A DNA stretch of 64,000 bases from the NCBI GenBank assembly GCA_007449985.2, contig VIIQ02000593.1, positions 124,001 to 188,000 on the forward strand, given 5' to 3'. Below are positions 38,401-48,781 of this stretch, in pieces. The translations under genes and the position numbers were made by a program. The notes beneath the pieces were generated by a model. The model worked only from the letters and a program-made list of their open reading frames with translations. It was not told where the DNA came from and ran no database searches. This stretch comes from Desmodesmus armatus. Taxonomy: Eukaryota > Chlorophyta > Chlorophyceae > Sphaeropleales > Scenedesmaceae. Within the stretch, counting starts at the first letter, position 1. Every line of letters starts with the position of its first letter.

Positions 38401-41400
38401 GGTGGTGGCACATGTTAAAAGCTGTTGCTTAACTGAGCTACATGCTTGTGCTAAGCATCTCCAGGGCTGCCCTCGAAGGCACAGCACCAACTGTTACTGC
38501 AGGTGGTGGGTTGTCCCACCATTCAGGTGTGTGCCTTTGAAAGGTGGCGACAACTGAAAGGGACAAGGTTACTCTGCACAAAAGCACACCATGGTTCATT
38601 CTGGAAGCACCCCATCCTATTGACGCGTCCCTGCATGCTGTGCTGTGCTGTGCCCCTCAGGCGCGTGCCTTCTACGAGCAGCTGCCTGACCTGTGGTCCC
38701 TGGTGCCCACCGTGCTGCTCAAGGACGCAACACGGCCACGAGCCAGCGAAACATCAGGCAGCAAGCCGCAAGACACAGCAGCAGACACCACTGCTGCTGC
38801 TGCTGCTGCTGCTGAGGCTGAGCCTACAGCCGCCGCCACTGCTGCCGCTGCTGCTGCTGCCACTGGCGAGGCTTCCTCTGCCGGGATGCTGGGACGGACG
38901 CCGACGCTGCAAGTAAACCGCCTGCTGCTGCTGATGCTGCTGAGACTGATGCGGCGGCGGCGGCTGAAGACGCAGCAGCGTCACCGACAGCCGCCGCTGC
39001 CGACGCAGCCGCCGCAGCCGCCGGCGGCAGCAGTGGCAGCAGTGAGGTGCAAGGTGTCGAGTTGATCCTTGCGCGGCTGCCTACTGCTGTGAGCAGGGAC
39101 CTGTGTGATGAGATGGCAGTCAACTTCTGCTACAGCAACAGTAAGGGGGCAAGGAAGCGGCTGGTGCGGGCGCTGCTGGAAGTGCCGCGCGGCAACCTGC
39201 AGCTACTGCCGTACTATGCGCGCGTGGCTGCAACCATCAGCCAGGCGTACCCAGAGGTTGGGGCAGGTGGGTGTGTGCGGTGAGGAGAAAGGCGGGGGTT
39301 AGGGGGTACGGACGTGGGGGCCTTGCCACCTTTGTAGTTGTAGGACAAGTTCTAGCTGTTTTCTGGGCTTGCAAGGGGTCGCGCAAGCTGCTGGTGCGGG
39401 CGCTGCTGGAAGTGCCGCGCGGCAACCTGCAGCTACTGCCGTACTATGCGCGCGTGGCTGCAACCATCAGCCAGGCGTACCCAGAGGTTGGGGCAGGTGG
39501 GTGGGTGTGGTGGGGGACAGGGCCAGGCCAGGGGGGGGGATAGCACGTGGGGGCCTTCCTGCCTCTTGGGCCCTTGCCATCTTCATAGTCGTGGGGTGGG
39601 ATGGAAGCAGTGCCGGCCCTGCCTACACCACTGCTGGTGGGGGCGCAGTTCATTGAAGACAGAGGCGTGTATGCTGCGGTTGGGTGGCACGCTGCAATTG
39701 TGCTAGTTGTATGGCTCACGTGCGCAACATCCGCCGCAAAGCGTTCCCGCCCGTGGCTGGCCATAGCGGCGCCCTGCAGCTGCACCTGGGTTTGCGCTGC
39801 CTGCTGGCAACGGTATCGTTCACAGGGGCACCTTTCCTCGACCTGTAGCATCTGCTGCTGCTGCTGCCCCCCCCCCCCCCTGCGTCTGCAGGAGTCGTGT
39901 CTGCTGTTGAGGGTGAGTTTGATGCGCTGGCGTTGAAGAAGGACATGACGCGCGCAGGGGAGGAGCCAAGGCTGCGCGTGGCACGGTGAGGGGGAGGTCC
40001 TCTCCCCAGGGGGCATGAACCAGCAGTGTCCTGCGATGTGTCAATGTTTCTGTGTGTTGGGGTGCTGGGTGGGTTGGGGGTAGGTGTGAGTGTCCCGTAA
40101 AGGAGGGAGGAGCCAAGGCTGCGCGTGGCACGGTGAGAGAAGGGACGGGCCAGCCGTGTACGGTGGTGTGTCAATGTTTCTTTGTTACCAACATAGACAC
40201 TCTGCAAAACCAGCACACTGGCACACCCGCCACACCCACCACTAGCGTAGCCCATTCAATGGGCAAGTTGTAGGTGCACCCCCCCCCCCTTTCCCCCCTC
40301 ACTCACCCTCCCCCGTCCCCCCTCACTCCTCCCCACCTTACTGCCCCCCCCCCCCTTCCCTCACCCCGCAGGTACCTGGCTGAGCTGGTCAAGTTCCGCC
40401 TGGCTGCCCCCTCCTCGCTGCTGCTGCGGCTGAAGGGCCTGCTGGACGACTTCAGTGGGCCACACGTGGAGGCAGCAACAACGCTGGTGGAGAACGCAGG
40501 ACGATTCCTGCTGAGGGTGCCAGGTGTGCTGTGTGATGCGGGGGTGAGGGGGGCATGTTGTGCGTGTGGGTGTGTGGGGGAGGGGGGTAGTGGGCAGGAG
40601 AGGCAGCAACTACACTGGTGGGGAACGCGGGATGCTTCTTGCTGAGGGTGCCAGGTGTGTGATTCTTGTGGGGGGGGAGGGGGGGTGGCAGAACACATCG
40701 CAGGAACAACACAGGTGGGGACGCAGGACGGCTCCTGCTGTGAGGGTTGGTTGATAGCAGCGGGGGGGGGATCTTTCAGCATACCGTGCAAAACACTGGT
40801 TCTGCTATAGGTCTAAGATAGGTCCCTGGGCCTTGACTCCTCGTCCCTGACATGTATGTGTATCGCATATCCAAACGGCTACATATTGCATATCCATGCA
40901 ATATGCCCGTCTTGCTGCAGGTCTCCTCGGACGTGTGTGTGTCTACTTTTTTTGCTCTACCCAGTTCAGTCAGTGTGGATAGTACCTCCCAACAGTGAAC
41001 AAATCCACGTGTACCCACCTCCCTAATGTACTGACGCCCTTCGCACACAATTTGATGTTACTCCCACCGCTGTCGCTGCCTCTGTCTTGCAGAGTCTCGT
41101 GTGCGCATGGAGAACCTGCTTGCTGTGATGATGCGGCTGCGCAACGCGCGCAACCTGGACAGCAGGCAGACCAACGCGATAGACAACGCATACTTTGCAT
41201 GCAGGCCACCAGACAAGGCGGCGTCAAGGCGCCGCAAGCGCAGCGCACTGCAGGTGAGGGCGATGGGGGGGGGGGGGGCAGCAGCGGGAGGGAGGGCGGG
41301 CAGGGCGGCAGTCCAGCGTGCTGCCCCTTCGCTTGACTCGCAGCTCTGATACATGTCACTGGGGTTTTCTTTGATTGTGAGATGTTCATGGTTGAACTCA

Positions 41401-44205
41401 CACTGTGGCACCCTCACTCACTCACTCACTCAATCACCCCCCCCCCCCCCTCTCTCTGTGTGCCTCCCCCCCCCCCCCTCAGGAGTACATCCACCACCTC
41501 ATATTTGAGCGGTTGGGTGACGGCAGCATCGTTGAGGTGCTCAAAAAGCTGATGAAGCTGCCATGGGATGAGGCAGAGCCTTACCTCCTCAAGTGCCTGC
41601 TCAAGGTGTGACCCAGGGGGAGGGGGGGTGTTGAGAGAGAGCTTCCTGCTGGGATTTGGGTCTCAAGTACATAGATTGCATCCTGATGTGTAACACCCAC
41701 ATGCACCCCAACCCCCTCTCACTGCTGCTGATGTACGCCAGTGATGCTGATGCGTATGCCCCCCCCCTCTGGTTGAGGGCTAGCTCTGCTCACGTTCTGC
41801 AGCTATGCATGTGCGTGCAAGGCTTTCGGCAAGCCGCCCACTTGCGCACGACCCCCCCCCCTCCGTATGTTGTGCCCTGCTGCCCCCCTGTCAGGTTGTT
41901 CGTGTCCGCTTCCAGCACATTGCCCTGATAGCCAGTCTTGCTGGTGGTCTGGCGCAGTACCATGAGAGCCTGGGGGTGGGCCTGGTGGACATGGCGCTGG
42001 AGGACGTGAGGTGGGTTGGGGGGGGGGGTGTGGAACGGAGGGATGTCGATGGTGATATCATGCATTTGTGGGGCAGGGGTGTTTGAGGGCGACTGTTGAC
42101 AGGGTGAGGCTGGTGGACGTGGTTCTCAAGGATGTGAGGTTGGTTGCTTGAAGCCATGTGTTCGTGGTGTGGTGGGGTGGGGTGGGGGGGGGGGGGGAGG
42201 TATAGCATTTATCAGGGGGTGGGCCAGGTGGACATGGCGCTGGAGGACGTGAGGTGGGTGAGAGGGGGCTTTTTATGTTCAACAGGGAAACACTGAAGGG
42301 GGAACACCTTCTTGTCAGTACTGCTACAAAATCAAACATTGGGCAAGCTTGTGGGGGTCACCCCCAAACGGTTTGGGGGTTTGTTTCGACCACGTAAGTT
42401 CTGCTGCTGCTGCTGCTGCAGGTGGGGTCTGGACCACCCTTTTGCTGGCAACTACCAGCAGCGTCTGGCCCAGGTCCGGCTGCTGGGTGAGGCCTACAAC
42501 TACATGATGCTGGACAGCAGGTGGGGGGGCAGGGAGCGTGCATGTGTTGCTAGCATATACACATGTGTTGCTGGCATTCATGAATGGCACATGTGTGTGA
42601 GCATGTACACATGTATGTTTGGGGTGTGTGTTGGGGGGGCGGGGGGGGGGGGGGGGCGGAGAAGGCCTACAACTACATGCTGCTGAACGGCAGGTGGGTG
42701 TCAGCAGGGAGACTACAGTGGGTATATACAGAAGTGGGCTGAATGTAAAGCGTAACAATGGACAGCGCGCCTGTGTGTGGGAGATGACCAATGTCCAATG
42801 TTCTTGACCAGCAATGGGCCGGCAGTGGGGGTTGGGGAAGACGCTGTCCCCCTGCTAGCCAAAGCAAGTGGATATCCCTGTTGAGCCCTTACTTATGTGT
42901 TCTGCACCTCCTCATTGCACTGTTCTGCCTCATCTTGCTGCCCCCCCCCCCCAGGGCTATATTTGATGTGCTGTACACGCTGCTGGGCTACGGTCATGAC
43001 AGTGAGGCAACCCTACAGAAGCTGGACCCTCCTGACGACTTCTTCAGGCTGCGCATGGTGAGGGGGGGGGAGAGAGATTGGGGGACAGGGGTACCGAGGG
43101 GGGGCAGGGGGGAGGGGACAGGGGAAGGGGGGAGGGGACAGGGAAAGGGGGGGAAGGGGACAGGAGAAGGGGGAGGGGGAGGAGGGGCAGGGGGGGGACA
43201 GGGGAAGGGGGAGGGGGGCCAAGGGACTTCTACAGGAAAGTTCTCATGCTCAGGATGAAGGAGGGTGTGGGAAACGACGGGGTGAGAACAGTGGTGGGCA
43301 GTAGGCGGGGTTTGCCATCAAGCAGACCGGAGGAGGATGTGGCTGGTTGCATGTAGGAGGGTTCATTCAATTTCCGGAGGTGCTGAACTTACGAGGTGTT
43401 GCTGTGTGCTGGCTGGTGCTGTGTGTCACGCTGTCATGCAGGTGATTGTTCTGCTCAACACGTGTGGCAGTTACTTCAACAAGGGGGCAGCCAAGCGCCG
43501 GCTGGACAGGTTCCTAACATTCCTGCAGGTGAATTTGGAGGGGGGGGAGGAAGGGTCACCCAAGGGCGATTACAATGGGGGGGGGGTTCACATGTTGTCT
43601 GGTTTCTGTGCCTCAACAATTAGATTACAAAGGGTTTTTGTGGGTATAGTGTTGTGACAGATGCAGATTGGTGGTACACACTGAAATGGGGTGACCTTGG
43701 GACTGACAATGGTCAGATAGATAGATAGATGGTAAGATAGGGATCATTACATACGTCGCAAGGTGTCATTCCTTCTGTTTGCTCAGTCACATGTTTGCTT
43801 GCCTGGCTCTGCCTCATCCTGCTGCTGCTGCTGCTGCTGTGTTCAGGCGTATGTGCTGTCCAAGCAGACAATGCCTCTGGATGTGGAGGCAGACCTGCAG
43901 GTGTGGCAATACATAGGCCTATGTGTGTTTGGTGGATTGTGGAACGGGGTGGGGGGGGAGAAAGCAAGGCGGGAGCACCGCACATGGAGTCAACATGCAG
44001 GCTGATGGCTCAGTTATTATATATTGATTGCAAGGAGCTCCTTGCGTCCATGCGAATACAACCCAGCACACGCCATCATGCTGACTTGCAAGTTGTGTGC
44101 TGAGATGCAACAAGTGCAGCATGTTCCTGCCGTACCTCCTGCCCCTCTTGATGCTATTGTTGCATGACGCATAACCTTGATGGAAATGTTCACGCTGCTG
44201 CTGAC

Positions 44206-44253
<48 letters not shown>

Positions 44254-47200
44254 CGACCCGTCCTGCCAGGACATGTATGATGTGCTGCGCCCTGGGCTGG
44301 TCCGTTTCCCCAGCTATGGTGATGCGCTGTCTGCTGTGGGTGACATACTGGCCAAGGAGGCGGCAGCTAGTGCCAGCGGGCTGGAAGCTATTGACGAAGA
44401 GGACGACGAGGATGAGAGGGAGGAGGTGAGGGGCCTGCGGTTGTCTCTGTGTGTTTGTGTGCGCCAGGGGGGGGTGGGGGGGGTGGAGGGTGATGTTGCT
44501 GCAACTGGGTCACTGCATTGTGGCCATGGGGGGGGTGCGTGTGGGTGGGGGGGGGGGGGGTGAGAAATGTTGATGACGAGAGTGAAGATGGATAGGGGTT
44601 GAGACCCTGCCAGATCCAGCAGCTGTATTCAACACAGGATTACGTCGCCCAACACCTGCTCGATACCTCCTGTCCTCCCACTCATGCACCCCCCCCCCTT
44701 GTTTCCCCCCCCCCCCCCCCCGTACAGGGCCCCTCCAAGTCTGCTGCCGTTGAGGGCGTTGATGATGAGAGTGAGGATGGGGGGGACCCTGGCCAGAGTC
44801 AGCAGCTGTATGCAAAACATGGATACATCGGCCAACTCCTGCTCCGTTCCTCCCACCCACGCACTATCTTCCCCCTGCCTGTTTCTCGTGCCCCCCCCCC
44901 CCCCCCGCAGGCTCCCTCCAAGTCTTCTGCTGTGAGGGTGTTGATGATGAGAGTGAAGATGGTGGGGGTGACGGGCTGGACGAGTACGACAGGGTGATGA
45001 GGGAGCGGGTGGACCACTGGACGACGAGTTTGAACGGGAGTACATGAACCTCATGCAGGTGAGAGTGAGGGGGGAGGGGGGGGAGAGGCAGGGGGCAAGA
45101 GGGCTTCTGTGAAGGGGGGGGAAGGGGGGAACATGCGTTTGTGTGTGGGGGGGGGTGGACAAGGGCGACTGCATGAGCCTGATGCAGGTGTGGGGGCGGG
45201 GGGCGAGGGGAGGGGGGCAGGGGTGGAAGGGGGGCAGGTGTCGACCACTGGACGACGAGTTTGAACGGGAGTACATGAACCTCATGCAGGTGAGGGGGGG
45301 GGGGCTGGGGATCCAGGAGGGGGGGGGCACTGGGAGGATGTATTGACTCGTGCTACTTTGTGTCAACATTCATGCCTGTGTCCGGTGTCTCTTGTATTCT
45401 CTGCCTGCTGCTGTCCATGTGTGTGGGGGGGGGGGCACCATGATATGCCTGTGTCTCAGCTTTGTGTATCTCCTGTCGCATGTGCCTGTTGATTTCACTG
45501 TCACATGTGCCCCTGACCTTGGTTGCATCAGGAGTGTCAGGGTCGGCCGGGTGGTGGCAGCCTCCTGGGGGCCCCGGGCTGCTGCCCCTACCCACACCCA
45601 GCAGCGGCAGCACTGGCGGCAGCAGTTTCCAGCAGCAGCAGCAGCAGCAGCAGCAGGAGGCTTTGCTGCTGCAGCAGGTGCAGCAGCAGCACATGCAGCA
45701 GCAGTATGTAGATGAGGGGTATGGGTATGACGAGGCGCCTGGCGTGACATTCAAGATGCTCATGAAGCGAGGGGGAAAGGACGACAGGAGCAAGGAGCTG
45801 CATGTGAGTTTGCATGGGGCCTCTTTTGCCCCTGGGGAGAAAGGAAATGGAGAGTGAGGGGGATGGGGGGTGGGGGGTGGGGTAGGGGGCAAGGACCACA
45901 GGAGCAAGGAGCTGCATGTGAGTTTGCATGGGGCCTCTTTTGCCCCTGGGGAGAAAGGAAATGGAGAGTGAGGGGGGTGGGGGGTGGGGGGTGGGGTAGG
46001 GGGCAAGGACCACAGGAGCAAGGAGCTGCATGTAAGAGGGGGCCTGTGTATCTGACTGACTAGCGGAAAGGGTGGGGGGGGGGGTAAAGTTGGGTAAGCT
46101 AGCTTCCTCACCTTCTGTTGGCCCTGCCTTGCATTGACTGTCGCGGTTTTGTTGCCTGAGCCCCTTCCAAGCATTTTTTCTTCCCACCTTTCACCTGCCT
46201 TTGCCCAGCCTTGCACTGATTACTGTGGTTGTGAACCTGCCCCCCTTCCAAGCCCCTTCTGGTGTGTGCGTCGTGTTTATGTCTCTTCGTGCGCCTGATT
46301 GTGCAACACTGGCTGGCTCCCTGCATGCTGCCGGTGCTGTCATGCAAATGACATGTGCCCCGCTGTGGTGCCTGCTCCCCCTCCCCACCCCCACCCCCAC
46401 CCCCACCCCCTTTCCGGGGTACGTGCTGATGCAGCCCTGGCAGCGCGTGTGTGGGCTGATAAGGAGAGTGAGGAACGCTCACCTGCCAACCTGACATCTC
46501 TTGTCCTGATGTTGTGATCCCCCCCCCCCACACACACACACACAGGTGCCTGCTGATGCAGTGCTGGCAGCGCGTGTGCTAGCCTAGAAGGAGAGTGAGG
46601 AAGCCGAAGAGTGCACTCTCACTCCCTTACCTGACTTCGCCTGCTCTACTGTTGTGCTGCCCTCCCCCCCCCCCCCTTCCACTGCCCCTCTCCCCCTCTC
46701 CCCCCCCCCCAGGTTCCTGCTGATGCAGCGCTGGCAGCGCGTGTGCTAGCCCAGAAGGAGAGTGAGGAGCCTGAACATTGCATCCCCCCCTCCATCACGT
46801 CGACCTGCTCTACTGTTGCGCCTCCCTCCCCCCTTCCACTGCCCGCTCGCTTCTCACCCTGCGCTATGCTTGCTCACGCTGCCCCCCCCCCCCCCAGGTG
46901 CCTGCTGATGCCGCTCTGGCAGCGCGTGTGCTAGCCCAGAAGGAGAGTGAGGAGGCTGAGCGGTCACAGATCAAGGCGCTGGTCCTAGAGGCCAACGAGC
47001 GAGACGAGGCGGAGCAGCAGGCAGCAGCAGCAGCAGCACGAGCAGCAAGGGCAGCAGCCTTCCGCAGGGGTGGTGGCAGGGGGTATGGGCAGCAGTCGTT
47101 GTACAGGCAGCGGGGGCCTGGCAGGGGGCCAGGCGGGCGGAAGCAGGGGCAGCCTGGGCCTCAGCTCACAATTGGTCAGCATGTAAACCAGCTGAGTTGA
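32403..47200 (+). CDS. UPF2: UPF2, nonsense-mediated mRNA decay factor
   Basis: Scaffold joining UPF1 and UPF3 in NMD. Exons: 32403-32477 (tentative), 32830-32917, 33345-33474, 34514-34690, 35046-35161, 35403-35620, 36008-36096, 36326-36466, 37743-37968, 38661-39266, 39892-39985, 40372-40523, 41093-41253, 41483-41605, 41895-42010, 42422-42520, 42955-43057, 43442-43528, 43847-43900, 44270-44425, 44911-45058, 45532-45803, 46898-47200; about 1250 residues. Landmarks: LDSSVKKNGTFIKKL, VSEAVIALSEAPLKAADIP, then MIF4G parts KRLVRALLEVPRGNLQLLPY, ENAGRFLLRVPESRVRMENL, NTCGSYFNKGAAKRRLDRFL, acidic EAIDEEDDEDEREE, and C-terminal UPF1-binding region VTFKMLMKRGGKDDRSKEL plus IKALVLEANERDEAEQQ. Several exons need one extra base to keep frame. 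Ala- and Gln-rich insertions are unusual. Confidence 0.88.
33011..33040 (+). repeat. Dispersed GC-rich motif, copy 4
   Basis: G-run, ACCCCCACCAGCTGGCCACACAC in two parts, in the UPF2 intron before the exon at 33345, preceded by CTTTTTGGTACACAACA. Confidence 0.6.
33578..33620 (+). repeat. Copy of the UPF2 exon 33345-33474 end
   Basis: GCAGCCAAACTCAACC, TCAGCAAGGTGGGGTGTATG and GCTGG recur about 130 bp after the real exon end at 33474. Confidence 0.8.
34230..34560 (+). repeat. Three tandem copies of the start of UPF2 exon 34514-34690
   Basis: Copies begin at 34230, 34362 and 34514, each with an AG acceptor and a coding start like xVSEAVIALSxAPL. The first two run into HNTYxCCCC and a (CTG)n tract; only the third continues into the exon (KAADIPVVVDM). 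Unit length is about 130-150 bp. Confidence 0.88.
36410..36990 (+). repeat. Three copies of the end of UPF2 exon 36326-36466
   Basis: The exon end coding KALIALDKDNAR plus ACAAAGTGAG donor at 36410-36470 recurs at about 36652-36713 and 36921-36982, with GTCCC(C/T)GAA or similar after each. Confidence 0.87.
37186..37860 (+). repeat. Three copies of the start of UPF2 exon 37743-37968
   Basis: Copies start near 37186, 37479 and 37743. Each has an AG acceptor, GGGTGAGCTxCCTGAGGGTG and coding like GELPEGAxAEYE. The first lost frame; the second is nearly intact but ends at LGKPLSSTHS; the third continues. Confidence 0.88.
37844..38280 (+). repeat. Copies of the end of UPF2 exon 37743-37968 between G-runs
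   Basis: PQLAEDAFTRIGHE (37850-37893) recurs at 38044-38089, and EHVFEDPE plus donor (37944-37973) recurs at 38129-38158 and 38251-38277. The copies are separated by long G-runs. Confidence 0.87.
39160..39504 (+). repeat. Identical 114-bp direct repeat of UPF2 exon end
   Basis: 39160-39273 and 39391-39504 appear identical by eye, coding LVRALLEVPRGNLQLLPYYA onward to EVGAG and including the GTGGGTG donor. Spacing is 231 bp. The identity suggests recent duplication or gene conversion. Confidence 0.85.
40476..40745 (+). repeat. Three copies of the end of UPF2 exon 40372-40523
   Basis: The exon end coding TLVENAGRFLLRVPG (40481-40523) recurs with substitutions at about 40600-40655 and 40695-40745. 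Confidence 0.78.
42100..42253 (+). repeat. Copies of the end of UPF2 exon 41895-42010
   Basis: VDMALEDVRW plus donor recurs at about 42215-42253, and a weaker copy lies at about 42103-42145. Confidence 0.78.
42655..42697 (+). repeat. Copy of the end of UPF2 exon 42422-42520
   Basis: EAYNYMMLDSR plus GTGGG donor is copied as KAYNYMLLNGR about 170 bp downstream. Confidence 0.8.
44560..45293 (+). repeat. Tandem triplication of an acidic UPF2 exon region, plus a copy of its end
   Basis: Units near 44565, 44727 and 44911 share the GTTGATGATGAGAGTGAxGATG core; the first two also carry CAGCAGCTGTATxCAA, CAACxCCTGCTC and a terminal C-run with AG acceptor. Unit length is about 185 bp. The exon end LDDEFEREYMNLMQ (45015-45058) recurs at 45245-45290. 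Confidence 0.82.
45795..46040 (+). repeat. Three copies of the end of UPF2 exon 45532-45803
   Basis: GGACxACAGGAGCAAGGAGC and TGCATGT recur at about 45898 and 46010; the first two intervals also repeat a stretch of GTTTGCATGGGGCC and GGGGAGAAAGGAAATGGAG. Unit length is about 112 bp. Confidence 0.85.
46418..46960 (+). repeat. Four copies of the start of UPF2 exon 46898-47200
   Basis: Copies near 46420, 46544, 46712 and 46898 each have GTxCxTGCTGATGC then TGGCAGCGCGTGTG and GGAGAGTGAGGA. All but the last are followed by stops or frame loss. C-runs with AG precede three of them. Confidence 0.88.
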
Positions 47201-48136
47201 GGGGGTGGCCCTGTGGTGGACTGGGGCTGGTGGGTGAACTGCTTGTCGGCCTACAGGGAAGTAAGGAAGCACTGGCTATGTTGGCAGCTGCTGATTTTGG
47301 GAATGTGTGGTTTTGTGGTGGCCGGTATGGTCTTCGCAGCCATGTTTTGGGCTTTTTGTAGCATATGTAGCACACAGGCCCCGCGACAGCAGATGTTTGC
47401 ACAGCAGCCTCTTGTGCGAGTTATCACACTGCGATTCAATGACAGAAGGGCAAGCAGAGGTGCTGACACGTGAAGCAAGCTTATGTGCAGGTGTGGCATG
47501 CACTGCCTTTGAGCCGACAATTGACTGCGGCTGCAGCATACAAGCAGGTATCACATCGGTTTGTTTTTGTGTACCTCACGGTGTTGCGCTTATGACACCT
47601 TCGGTTCAGCGTGTTATGACAAGGCCTGTTGGTCCTCGGCGTACCTACCATCTTTGTAGGGACCTACAATAACACGACGCACTATTTCATCGTATAATTC
47701 TGCTCATCAACACCGTATATACACGAGATACAGCCAGCCTGATCGTTGTCTGTGCACCTACAAAGAAAAGTTCCTGTTCGCGCGTTCAGTACTGCCTTCT
47801 GAGCAAGGGAGCGATCGTCATCGAAAACAGCCAAAGGTATGTTGTATATATATTCTGATGGTTATACACAGAGTTCAGAGGCTGAGCGCAGTACGCAGTG
47901 GATTGGATGGACTGCCACTACAGCTTCCTCAAAACCAGCAATACGCTGCAGGCCTCCTGAAAATATACTCAAATACTTCCAAAAACAGGCCAATGAATTG
48001 CGGCACAGTCTCGTTGCCGGCTGGTGCTGAGTTGGCTCGAAGCATACAGGCAGCAGCAATGGCCTGTCTCTTGAGCTCAACACACACATGCATGTGCTGT
48101 CCGCTGTCACACTGCAGGCTGAGAAACCATCAAAAT
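47201..48136. other. Gap between UPF2 and the small secreted-protein gene
   Basis: Holds the UPF2 3' UTR and the next promoter. AT-rich TTGTATATATATTC at 47842-47855 lies about 285 bp before the next start codon and could be a TATA-like element. Nothing else was recognised. Confidence 0.4.
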
Positions 48137-48781
48137 ATGAAGCTCTCCCACAAGGTGCTGCTGCTGGCCCTGGGCCTGTCAGCCCTGCTGCTGCTGGCCT
48201 CCATCCCTGCTGCTGAGGCAGCCAGGTCCACACCCAGCCATGGCCGCAGCCTGACCCAGTGGAGTGACTGGTCTGGCTGGGGCTGGGGTGGTGGCTGGGG
48301 TGGATGGGGTGGCTGGAGCCGCCCTAGTGACCCAGGTAGGTGACAGAGCCAGATTTAGGACAAAGCCTGTTGAACCTGTGTGTCAAGGTTGTAGATTGTG
48401 CGCAGCGGGGGTGTCCTGCCAGGGATCCAAACAGCCATGCAGCAGCCTGAGCAGCAGCTTCAGCAACAGCACAACCTGGTCATGTATGCATGTGTTATGC
48501 AGAAACATGCATCTTGCAGACATATCTGGGCGTAAAGAGCAGTATGGCTCGCTCTGCATGTGGGGCCTGGCAGCTTTCGTCGCTCCAGTGCTGCGTTCTA
48601 AAGCCTGTCTTTGCCGCTGTGCCGCTGTGCTGTCTGTGCTGCTGCAGTTGGCTCAGGCTGCTACGACGGCAACAGCGGCCAGCGCTACCGTGATGGTGAG
48701 AGCCGCACGCTGCCAGGCAACAGGCACCAGCGCTGCGACTGGGCAACTGGGTGTCGGTGTGAAGGACAGCCCTCGGCATGA
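48137..48781 (+). CDS. Small secreted Trp/Gly-rich, Cys-containing protein
   Basis: Two exons, 48137-48335 and 48648-48781, joined in phase 1, give 110 residues. It starts with a clear signal peptide (KVLLLALGLSALLLLAS, then IPAAEAA), followed by a tract of Trp and Gly (WSDWSGWGWGGGWGGWGGW) and a compact C-terminal part with four Cys (GSGCYDGNSGQRYRDGE, NRHQRCDWATGCRCEG). The C-terminal pattern recalls small extracellular Cys modules, but no family is claimed. Probably exported to the cell wall or matrix. The intron (312 bp) begins GTAGGT and ends GCTGCAG. No expression evidence is available. Confidence 0.7.

Noticed and set aside
37672..38490. Long Pro-rich open frame on the minus strand
   Set aside because: Product of G-runs read on the opposite strand of UPF2.
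43715..43742. (GATA)n tract
   Set aside because: Short simple repeat within a UPF2 intron; no further signal.
33345..45803. UPF2 as a pseudogene because of frame breaks
   Set aside because: All breaks are single missing bases, mostly in G/C runs, splice sites are intact and conserved motifs are preserved throughout; assembly error explains it better.
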